DNA from: a virus
Direction: 5' to 3' (one strand)
Length of the DNA stretch: 20,645 nucleotides
Virus record (IMG/VR): IMGVR_UViG_3300044623_000172
Span: 1-20,645 of that record
Under the pieces are notes generated by a model. It saw only the letters and a program-made list of their open reading frames with translations. It searched no databases and was not told the DNA's origin. Both the position numbers and the translations under genes were made by a program. Every line of letters begins with the position of its first letter. The first letter of the stretch is position 1. Positions 13,570-20,463 of this stretch are shown here, in pieces.

Positions 13570-15781
13570 TTGGCATTGCTCCTTTAGTTACTTTACCATG
13601 AGACATTCTAGACTTTTCTACTTTACGAACTCTAGAAACTAATTTCTGAGCAACACGAGAGATAATATCTTTTCTCTTTGACATCATTTTTTCAATTCGT
13701 TCTTTTTCACCAATAGAAACTTTAGCAGGATCACGACCACGAAGCATTCTCTTCTTCATTAGTTTAATCGCCAATCTTCTTGCTCGTTTATTAATAGTTG
13801 CTGGGTTTGAGAATCTCTTTAATGCAATCTTAGTTGAACGACCACGCTTTGCAGAAGTCTTACGGAGACGAATCTTACCTTTCATTCTTTCTGTGCGAGA
13901 AAGAACTTCCATTAGATCATACTTGGCTTCTTCTTGTAGTGGTGGGATTTCTTCACCATCGTCATCATACACTAAAACGATTTCATCTTCTTCATAGAGA
14001 TCTTCAATGTCTTGATCAGTAACAGAGTCTACCATTTCTTCAATTTCTGCATCAGTAAAATCTTCTTTGAAGAATGGGTCTTTTGACATTGTTGAGTCAG
14101 TACCAACTCCAGGTCTTTGTTCGCCACAAGCACACTCGTGTTTACCACATTTTGGACAAACTGCTTTCTCACCAGAAAATGCCTTACGAGCAGTTTCAAT
14201 ATTCTTTAGTTTAGTGGCAATAATTTTATGTCCACGGGATTCTTCTAAATCAGCTTCTTCATGTAGATCTGCACCAACAGTTTTATGTGGTGATCTTTTA
14301 ACATGATCTACAAAGTTCTTAGCATCACTATGTGATTTGAATTTGAAGAAAGCACCCTTATCTGAGTGACCATCGAATTCACCACCATGTGTTTTAGCAC
14401 CAGACATTACATGTTCGACATCTTTGTCATGAGGTTCTTCACCATACTTGCTACCATCATCAACATGGACGATATGTTCTTCGTCTAGTTCTTCTTTCAT
14501 TTGACCATGTTTCTTTAGATCATTATCGAATTGTTTGTTGGTTGCTTTGTTGATACCTTTAAATCGTTTGTCACCTTTGGCATAGTCACCAGAGGCATCA
14601 GCTGCTTTAGCAGATGCAGCTGCACCTGTTTTATATCTTGCTAGTAGATCAGTTGATAGTTCATTAATGTTTTCTTTTTCTTGTGTATGCTTAGCATCAA
14701 GAGTTTCTTTTTCTTTAGCGTGTTTGAGAGCCAACTGCGCTTTCATTCTCTCTTTAGCAACTTGATCTACATCTTCTGTTTGATATTTAACTTTCATATG
14801 TCGAAGATGGTGAGCACTTCCAGGAACTAATGTATGACCAACTTCACTTGGATTATATGTGTTTAACTCTTCAGTATCGTCTTCATCAGTAAGATGCGAC
14901 TCTTTCATGTTGTAATTATAGAATGTCAAGAAACCTTTAGTCTTACCAGCTGGCTTAGTGATGTCTTGTTTAGCACCAGTATCTGATGTAGATGGCTCTA
15001 GTTTATCTGTGCCGTTTGGTTGTATGACTGCTTCTTTCATTTCTTTTTCTTCCGTAGGTTTAACATCTTGAATCCATTTGGAAACGAGATTGCCTGACTG
15101 TTCTTTTAATAGTAAATGATTTGAACCACGCTTAACGATTGTAAACAAATCACCATTTGATTCTACAATGTCACCTTCATTAAAAATCTCTCCACGAAAA
15201 TATTCTTCACGGAGTTTATTTTTAACTAAAATTAAGTTTTCTTTGACTGGTTCTAAACCTAAGCCAATGCGGACATCGTTCATTAGACGACGACCATCAA
15301 GTTCACGAATGTTGCTTGGTAGCTTCTTTTTAAATTCTTCGTACAATCCTTTAATCGCCAACTGCTTCATTTTAGCAAAGTTGACATCAGGATTCTTTTC
15401 CGTGATTGGAATAATTTGGATGGAGGTATTTTCTTTAACAAGTTTCTTTAGTTTATCGACTTGTTCGCTTCCAGTAACTATTACAATCTTCTTGTATTTC
15501 TTACCCAAATCTTCTAGAAGGTTATTGATCTTAGACTCGTTCACAGATTGGAACTTAGTCTTAGGGAACATTAACTTGAGGTATTGTTCCTTCTTCTCTT
15601 CTTGAATTAGGCTATCTTTAGTGGATGCGTAGATGACATGGTCAGTATTCTTTTGCTCTGACAGTCTATTGACAGTCTTAACCATTAATTCATGTGCTGT
15701 AGTTGGAGGATCGAAATCTCCGAAGGCACAAACTAAGGTTGTTGACGGTAGTTCTTTGATTAGTTGTCTATAATCTTTCAT
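13559..15781 (-). CDS. multi-module protein: HxGH-type nucleotidyltransferase-like domain, SH3-like and basic domains
   Basis: 740 aa from ATG 15781. That start gives MKDYRQLIKE, close to the T4 capsid-targeting peptide MKTYQEFIAE; ATG 15790 adds three residues and has no ribosome site. Residues ~17-155 have a cytidylyl/adenylyltransferase-type Rossmann fold, with FGDFDPPTTAHE (20-31) in place of the usual GxFxPxHxGH; the first His and the Gly are replaced, so activity is uncertain. ~194-240 is an SH3/KOW-like module (EIFNEGDIVESNGDLFTIVK). Further modules are joined by I-N-E (372-374), L-D-E (432-434) and L-E-E (512-514). Four cysteines (542, 545, 550, 552) could bind zinc. The last ~120 residues are very basic and helical (TINKRARRLAIKLMKKR), likely DNA- or RNA-binding. 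Probable internal virion protein; no pathway can be named. Confidence 0.78.
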   Translation of the reverse strand: MKDYRQLIKELPSTTLVCAFGDFDPPTTAHELMVKTVNRLSEQKNTDHVIYASTKDSLIQEEKKEQYLKLMFPKTKFQSVNESKINNLLEDLGKKYKKIVIVTGSEQVDKLKKLVKENTSIQIIPITEKNPDVNFAKMKQLAIKGLYEEFKKKLPSNIRELDGRRLMNDVRIGLGLEPVKENLILVKNKLREEYFRGEIFNEGDIVESNGDLFTIVKRGSNHLLLKEQSGNLVSKWIQDVKPTEEKEMKEAVIQPNGTDKLEPSTSDTGAKQDITKPAGKTKGFLTFYNYNMKESHLTDEDDTEELNTYNPSEVGHTLVPGSAHHLRHMKVKYQTEDVDQVAKERMKAQLALKHAKEKETLDAKHTQEKENINELSTDLLARYKTGAAASAKAADASGDYAKGDKRFKGINKATNKQFDNDLKKHGQMKEELDEEHIVHVDDGSKYGEEPHDKDVEHVMSGAKTHGGEFDGHSDKGAFFKFKSHSDAKNFVDHVKRSPHKTVGADLHEEADLEESRGHKIIATKLKNIETARKAFSGEKAVCPKCGKHECACGEQRPGVGTDSTMSKDPFFKEDFTDAEIEEMVDSVTDQDIEDLYEEDEIVLVYDDDGEEIPPLQEEAKYDLMEVLSRTERMKGKIRLRKTSAKRGRSTKIALKRFSNPATINKRARRLAIKLMKKRMLRGRDPAKVSIGEKERIEKMMSKRKDIISRVAQKLVSRVRKVEKSRMSHGKVTKGAMPSVF

Positions 15782-15808
15782 ACGATCCATCTATAAAGTA
15801 GTACATAT

Positions 15809-15815
15809 TATTTAG
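15809..15815 (-). promoter_or_regulatory. possible late promoter element (CTAAATA) for the 740-aa gene
   Basis: CTAAATA in the 46-bp gap before the 740-aa gene, within the 10-mer CCTAAATAAT that recurs at 20463-20472. Late promoters of T4-like cyanophages have been described with this kind of sequence. The predicted leader is ~22 nt. TATAAAC just upstream (15820-15826) is an alternative. Confidence 0.4.
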
Positions 15816-15827
15816 GAGTTTATATCC

Positions 15828-16064
15828 TTACATTACAGCTAGCATGCCCTGTGCTGCAGCAACGATCCAACGACAGGCGATTTCGTCTGAGGCTAGTTCT
15901 TGTTGTGCACGGATGTCAGCTATCTCTTGTAGAAGGAATGCATACTCTTCAGAAGTTAATTGTCCTGCTGCATAGTTCTCGTGGATTACTAGGAGTTCGT
16001 TTGCCAATGATGCTGCTGGACCACCTAGTCCAACCTGTTCTCTTAATTCGTTTAAGATACTCAT
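15828..16064 (-). CDS. small conserved phage protein, function unknown
   Basis: 78 aa from ATG 16064, chosen because AAGGG lies 8 nt upstream and the ATG follows the lipoprotein stop by one base; a longer frame to 16085 overlaps the lipoprotein. It is a compact, acidic, mostly helical protein (MSILNELREQVGLGGPAASL and onward), Ala/Leu/Glu-rich, with no membrane segment or cysteine cluster (one Cys in the EIACRW segment). Not recognised by function. The pattern LLxIHENYAAGQLTSEEYAF suggests a helix-loop-helix bundle that could be a small virion or chaperone component. It lies between a lipoprotein and the 740-aa protein. Confidence 0.75.
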   Translation of the reverse strand: MSILNELREQVGLGGPAASLANELLVIHENYAAGQLTSEEYAFLLQEIADIRAQQELASDEIACRWIVAAAQGMLAVM

Positions 16065-16065
16065 T

Positions 16066-16413
16066 TTATCTACCCTTCCAAGCATCGATGGTTACATCGA
16101 CTCGTGTTTTATTAAGTTTAACAATACTCTCGCAGAATAAAGCACTCTTGCTTTCTTTGGCTTTCTTTAATGCTTCTTCCATCTTGCCGAATGCATCCGA
16201 TTGAGGATCACCTCGTTCGAAAGAGTAAACTTTGAGAGTTTCTACTTTGTCCAAAACTGGTTGCCAATTGGACTTATCTTCACAGCTAATCTTACTTAGT
16301 CCTACTTTAATCTCGATTGCTTGACCAAACATAACTGGGTCATGTGGCTTGGGAAAGATTACTGCACAGCCAGAAAGAACTACTAATGATAGTGCTAGGA
16401 TTAATCTTTTCAT
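16066..16413 (-). CDS. phage lipoprotein, function unknown
   Basis: 115 aa. The signal peptide MKRLILALSLVVLSGC ends in a lipobox (VLSGC) with the lipidated Cys at residue 16. The mature part is ~100 aa, mixed alpha/beta, with two cysteines (in KISCEDKS and ALFCESIV) that may form a disulfide in the periplasm. No known domain recognised. It is joined by ATGA overlap to the 602-aa gene, so it is made together with the presumed packaged proteins. Options are a superinfection-exclusion lipoprotein, a second o-spanin-like protein, or an envelope factor; its distance from the lysis cluster (about 8 kb) makes exclusion at least as likely as lysis. All of these are inference. Confidence 0.78.
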   Translation of the reverse strand: MKRLILALSLVVLSGCAVIFPKPHDPVMFGQAIEIKVGLSKISCEDKSNWQPVLDKVETLKVYSFERGDPQSDAFGKMEEALKKAKESKSALFCESIVKLNKTRVDVTIDAWKGR

Positions 16414-18218
16414 TTCATCGCTTTCCTTAGGTCGTTGTAAAGAGCATCTTTATGTTCTGGTTTCATCTGACTTGATAGATGAGAATGGAATTCTTCTTTC
16501 TTACCTGCTGATGCTAACCCTCTTAACTTAGTTCCAGAGACACCCTCAACACCTTTAGCATTTTCGTCTCGTTTACCAGCGTTCTCAAATGTAATGTCCT
16601 TAAAGTTATACTCTCCATGAGCACCTTTAACTCCATTATATTTCTTGAGTAGATCAGCCATTGGTTTACGATCTTCACCACCAGCAAAGTGTAGATGAGT
16701 CACACCTTGTTTATGTAAGTCTGCTGCTTGTTGAAGGATAGTTGGACTTTGTTTATCAGCAACTTTGATATTAGTTCCAGGGAATGCATTTTGCGCATGC
16801 ATTAATTTTTGCTCAGGAGAAAGAGGATTCTTTGCTTTCTTCTTTTCAGCTGCAGTTGTATCTTGAGAACCAGATAGAACTAGAGTATGTCCACCACCGA
16901 ATTTCTTGGCAGTGTTCTGCATATGTTGAACAAGTTTCTCATGACCAGCAGTTGGTGGGTTCATACGACCAAATGCGATTGTATGATGATTATCAGAAGC
17001 ATTAGTATTACCTTCTTGTGCTCCACGAGACTTCAACAGATTCTGACGAGCAAACTCTGCACGATTGACCAACTTGGTTGGCTCTGTTACACCATTGTGA
17101 GTATGATTGTAAACAAAACCTTCTGGTTTGGAAGCAACCCCACCGATAGAATGCTCATATCCACCTTCGTTTGATTCAAGACTATTGACCAATTCATTCT
17201 TGGCATTGGCAAGATGACCATGCATCTTTAGTAGATTGTCGTAGTGTTCTTTGTTCTTGTCAATGTGTGCCAATTGAGCACCAGCATTATCCATAATCTC
17301 TTGCTTCTTGGCAGGAGTTTTAATCTTTTCGAACTTTTTCTTCAACTGAGAAGAAACATGGTCTTTAAAACCATCGCTGGAAGGAGTTTCCCCTGTACGA
17401 ACTGTTTGATTGATGTAGGTTGCTAGATGTCCTGCTTCACCACTATGCTCTGCGTGAATTGCTTTATACATCTTGGCACCATGAGTCTCATGAATAGTCT
17501 TGGCTTTGGATAATTCTCCAAGCACTTTCTGTTGAGACTGTTCAGAGTACTTTGCACCTGCAGCATCGTAGCTGGCAGTGTGGTGATAGATGTCTGAGTG
17601 AGAGCCGAAGTCACCTTCAGAAACATTACCAGTTGCACGCATGTTGCTTAGGTTAGTTCCTTCGTATTTGGTATGAGTAACTAAACCAAATTTAGATTTG
17701 TTAATTGATGCAGCTTTATCACCCTTTGCACCATAAGTGATAGTGTTCGGTGTGAAAGAAGTTTTGTCTCCTTCTTTCTTAAGATCAGGTTTAGTGAACA
17801 TCACATCACCTTGGAATACACCTTTCTTTGGTGCAATCTTTGGTGCATGTTCTAATGCTGCTTTAAGTTTTTCTACAAGACCTGGAGCATGTCCATGATT
17901 CTTCTCAACATCTTCAGGTGTATAATTTAGTTTTGGATTTTTATTGAAGGCAGACTTTGATGCAACAAAGAATTTACCATTCTCTGGGTGGTGTCCATAA
18001 ACCAAAGATGGCGAACCATCGTACTTCATCGTCAGTTTGTTGGAGTTCATACCTTGTTTGGTATGGAAGTGTGCACCATGTAGAGCATTATACGCATGAT
18101 TGAATCCGTCTGCTCCATGGAACAGTGGACGATCCTCAGCGTGAGTAATGTGTTTGAGTTTTGCACCTTCTTCGGTCGGTGCACCTTCAGTCAAAAAGTC
18201 TTTAAATCCTAGCATCAT
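16410..18218 (-). CDS. fusion: ligase-like covalent nucleotidyltransferase plus HxGH adenylyl/cytidylyltransferase
   Basis: 602 aa (601 if the second of two tandem ATGs is used). The N-terminal M-L-G-F-K-D-F-L-T-E resembles the T4 capsid-targeting peptide. Residues ~55-190 plus ~362-392 look like the ligase/capping-enzyme superfamily: motif I KYDGS (nucleophile K65), a motif-III-like VFQGDVMF (134-141), motif IV PEGFV (E366) and motif V TKLVNR (K382), with a helical insert at ~215-350. Residues 411-570 form a nucleotidyltransferase with a complete FGRMNPPTAGH (416-426) and VSGTKLR (560-566, the ISSTxxR equivalent), as in NMN adenylyltransferases. Chemistry could be RNA/DNA end processing or NAD-type coupling; not determinable here. 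A consensus promoter precedes the gene, with predicted +1 at its ATG. The assignment of the N-half is inference from motifs. Confidence 0.8.
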   Translation of the reverse strand: MMLGFKDFLTEGAPTEEGAKLKHITHAEDRPLFHGADGFNHAYNALHGAHFHTKQGMNSNKLTMKYDGSPSLVYGHHPENGKFFVASKSAFNKNPKLNYTPEDVEKNHGHAPGLVEKLKAALEHAPKIAPKKGVFQGDVMFTKPDLKKEGDKTSFTPNTITYGAKGDKAASINKSKFGLVTHTKYEGTNLSNMRATGNVSEGDFGSHSDIYHHTASYDAAGAKYSEQSQQKVLGELSKAKTIHETHGAKMYKAIHAEHSGEAGHLATYINQTVRTGETPSSDGFKDHVSSQLKKKFEKIKTPAKKQEIMDNAGAQLAHIDKNKEHYDNLLKMHGHLANAKNELVNSLESNEGGYEHSIGGVASKPEGFVYNHTHNGVTEPTKLVNRAEFARQNLLKSRGAQEGNTNASDNHHTIAFGRMNPPTAGHEKLVQHMQNTAKKFGGGHTLVLSGSQDTTAAEKKKAKNPLSPEQKLMHAQNAFPGTNIKVADKQSPTILQQAADLHKQGVTHLHFAGGEDRKPMADLLKKYNGVKGAHGEYNFKDITFENAGKRDENAKGVEGVSGTKLRGLASAGKKEEFHSHLSSQMKPEHKDALYNDLRKAMK

Positions 18219-18224
18219 ATTACT

Positions 18225-18253
18225 ATTATACCCTAAGTTGCAATTATTGTCAA
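18225..18253 (-). promoter_or_regulatory. perfect-consensus sigma70 promoter, predicted leaderless start
   Basis: TTGACA (18248-18253), 17-bp spacer, TATAAT (18225-18230): both hexamers match consensus exactly. Counting six bases past the -10 places +1 at 18218, the A of the first ATG of the 602-aa gene, and no ribosome site lies upstream. It sits in the only sizeable gap of the right-hand gene block. Confidence 0.85.
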
Positions 18254-18279
18254 GCGATAACCCTACGGAATTGAGGGGA

Positions 18280-19518
18280 TTATTGCAGCTTGAAAGTGCC
18301 TACTGCGCTCTTGTGAGCACCAGAGGATGATTTAATCGTATAGCGAGCAGCAACTACTGGCTTGTTAGTCTTAGCATGGATACCCTTAATGGTAACTGAT
18401 GTTCCTTTTCCTGGAACTACATGTAAAGAGTCTGGCTTAAATTGCGATAGATGTTCATCGGCTAAACTGTGCATTGGTTTGATCACAGATTCTGCTTCTC
18501 CGTTATCTTTAACTTTACTGTGCACAACTGTATGAGGAATATGAGTATTTGGTGATACATTCTGACGAATGATATTTGCTAGATCTTCTGACTTGTGTTG
18601 CGCCATACCTGTAGCAAACGATTGAGTCATTTGAGTTCTTGCGGCAAGATTAGATGCACGAGCAGTTGATGCTCTTTGACTTGCTTGTTGACGGAATGCT
18701 TCTTGTTTCTTTTCTGGTAGTGCGTCGTGTGCTTGGATAAATTTGTCCAAGTGTTCATGCATGATTTTCTTTTTACCAGAAAGTTTCTTACCTGCTTGCA
18801 TTGCAGCAAGACCTTCAGCATGTTTCTGACGAATGTCGTTGATGGGCATTTCGTCAATCTTAGTTTGAATGTTTCTTTGATCTGCTGAGCCAGTGTATCC
18901 CATTTTCTCCATGGCATCAGTATGATGTTGCATTGGAGCACCAAGAGATCCAGATGATAGTTTAGCAGTTTTCTCTAATGCATCAAGTCCTGGATTACGA
19001 TAGTTCGGTTCTTGTGAACCATACTTAGCAGAGATGCCATGATGTCCGACTGGCTTACCTTCTTTATCGTGTAGTGTAACAATCAAGTCAGCATTAGAGT
19101 TTACATCTTTAACACCAGTAGTCTTTTCGTGGTCACCAGCAACATTCGCTTTGTCAGCATTGGATGTCCAGTGAACATTACCGATGTGCGCATGGTCACC
19201 AATATGTCCTTGGTCTTGCATGCTTTGTTTAAATGCTGCTGCAGATTGTTTTGCATGACGATCAATTTCGTCATATGCTGCAGCTGGAATCTTTTCTCTT
19301 AGTTTATCGTGTACTTGTTCTGGAGTACCAGCATGGTCTGGGTTGTCAGAGAAAGAACGATGATGCTCTGGAAGTTTAGTTTCAGGATGTAGATGTTTTG
19401 CTAAAAGTATCTCATGGAGTTTACCTTTATCATCTGAATCAACTGATGAAGATTCTGCTTCTAACAGCAAGTCTTCATTTAGTGCTTCTTCTTTAAGAAA
19501 TAATTTGAAATTTAACAT
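18280..19518 (-). CDS. PD-(D/E)XK-like nuclease-fold protein with capsid-targeting-like N-terminus
   Basis: 412 aa. The start M-L-N-F-K-L-F-L-K-E matches the ten-residue targeting pattern, ending in an L-K-E protease-type site. The probable nuclease core runs ~30-180: E36 in the KLHEILLAKHL helix, VHWTS (115-119), the metal-binding strand NADLIVTL with D144, and GISAKYG with K165, then YRNPGLD. The D...SxK order is the variant of the PD-(D/E)XK signature in which the acidic residue is replaced by Ser. The 303-aa protein just upstream has the same motifs in the same order. Residues 180-300 are helical, His/Gln/Ala-rich; 310-412 form a separate basic beta domain. The start is 4 nt after the upstream stop. 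A DNA nuclease or restriction-like role is inferred. Confidence 0.72.
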   Translation of the reverse strand: MLNFKLFLKEEALNEDLLLEAESSSVDSDDKGKLHEILLAKHLHPETKLPEHHRSFSDNPDHAGTPEQVHDKLREKIPAAAYDEIDRHAKQSAAAFKQSMQDQGHIGDHAHIGNVHWTSNADKANVAGDHEKTTGVKDVNSNADLIVTLHDKEGKPVGHHGISAKYGSQEPNYRNPGLDALEKTAKLSSGSLGAPMQHHTDAMEKMGYTGSADQRNIQTKIDEMPINDIRQKHAEGLAAMQAGKKLSGKKKIMHEHLDKFIQAHDALPEKKQEAFRQQASQRASTARASNLAARTQMTQSFATGMAQHKSEDLANIIRQNVSPNTHIPHTVVHSKVKDNGEAESVIKPMHSLADEHLSQFKPDSLHVVPGKGTSVTIKGIHAKTNKPVVAARYTIKSSSGAHKSAVGTFKLQ

Positions 19519-19522
19519 ATGT

Positions 19523-20434
19523 TTACCATGGATCCCCAGAGAGTTTTAAAGATGATGCCATCTTTTCTGACTCGAATTTAAAACGAATCTTCATAATCTT
19601 TTTTTCACCAGCTTTTACGCCAATTGATTCGTTGCCTACTTTTTCTAAAGTGATGGGATACTTTGATAACGCATCTAATTTCTCGTTTTTCACTGGATCC
19701 ATCACTGTTGCTTTATAGGGAGGTTTACTTCCCTGTCCTGTAACTTTAATATATGGAGGATACTGCACCTCAGCATCCATCCAATCAGAGAGAAGATATT
19801 TTAACAACTCTTGTTGTTTAAATTTTAACAGTCTCTCTAATAATTTATCTCTCATACCTGACATCATTTTAACACCAATCTCCTCAGTCTCTTTTTTGAC
19901 TTCTGGATGTGTTCTAATAAAAACTTTTCTCTCTGTCGCAGGGTTGGGTAACTTAAATCTAGTTATAGTATCTTGCAATAATAATTTGTATTCATTGGCA
20001 AGAGACATAGTAAGATTAGTATCAATAGTTCCAACACCTGGATTCTTAAATCCAATATCACCTGATCCTTGAGTTGCTTTAGCAGACAATCCTAAAAACC
20101 CATCTGCTGGACCATCATTAAATTTAACCAATATATCAGTTGGATTCTTTTTCTGGTCTACGAATCTACCAACTGCTGATGTCATAGAGTTAGGTCTAGC
20201 AGTCCACCAAACTTTATTAACGAATCCTTTGTATTTATTGTCTTTAGCCCAATCAATAAAATACTCTGCCATTGCTCTGGCTTTACCTTCAGCATCTGCT
20301 ACTTCTTCTGGCTTGGCTTGCTTTACACGCTGATCGTATTGTAATTTAGCAGACGAGTCAAACCATTTATCACCTGCTAAAACATAGCCTGTATAAATTT
20401 CGTTAATGTCTGATAATACGGTGTTTGCAGTCAC
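19523..20434 (-). CDS. PD-(D/E)XK-like nuclease-fold protein, relative of the 412-aa neighbour
   Basis: 303 aa from GTG 20434, supported by AGGA six nt upstream. Motifs in order: E12 in NEIYTGYVLAG (helix A), KVWWTARP (74-81), NPTDILVKF with D100, GLSAKATQGSGDIGFKNPG with K119. D100 to S117-A-K119 is a PD-x(n)-SxK variant of the restriction-endonuclease fold. The C-terminal half (~150-303) is helical then beta-rich and basic, with no motif recognised. Unlike its neighbour it has no FKxF-type start peptide. Similar proteins, with the WWTARP and SAK phrases, occur in T4-like marine phages as I recall, without known function. Nuclease activity is predicted, not shown; loss of the acidic active-site residue could also mean DNA binding only. 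Confidence 0.75.
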   Translation of the reverse strand: MTANTVLSDINEIYTGYVLAGDKWFDSSAKLQYDQRVKQAKPEEVADAEGKARAMAEYFIDWAKDNKYKGFVNKVWWTARPNSMTSAVGRFVDQKKNPTDILVKFNDGPADGFLGLSAKATQGSGDIGFKNPGVGTIDTNLTMSLANEYKLLLQDTITRFKLPNPATERKVFIRTHPEVKKETEEIGVKMMSGMRDKLLERLLKFKQQELLKYLLSDWMDAEVQYPPYIKVTGQGSKPPYKATVMDPVKNEKLDALSKYPITLEKVGNESIGVKAGEKKIMKIRFKFESEKMASSLKLSGDPW

Positions 20435-20463
20435 GAAAGTTCCTAAAAAGATCCCAGTAAGGA

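Noticed and set aside
18257-18283. Imperfect inverted repeat (ATAACCCT / AGGGGATTAT) as a terminator of the 412-aa gene
   Set aside because: Only about four contiguous G-C-rich pairs around a large loop and no T-run after it; the following bases are the -35 of the next promoter.
542-18330. Many plus-strand open frames of 60-150 codons
   Set aside because: All lie opposite well-supported minus-strand genes, lack ribosome sites and recognisable domains, and their composition mirrors the opposite strand.
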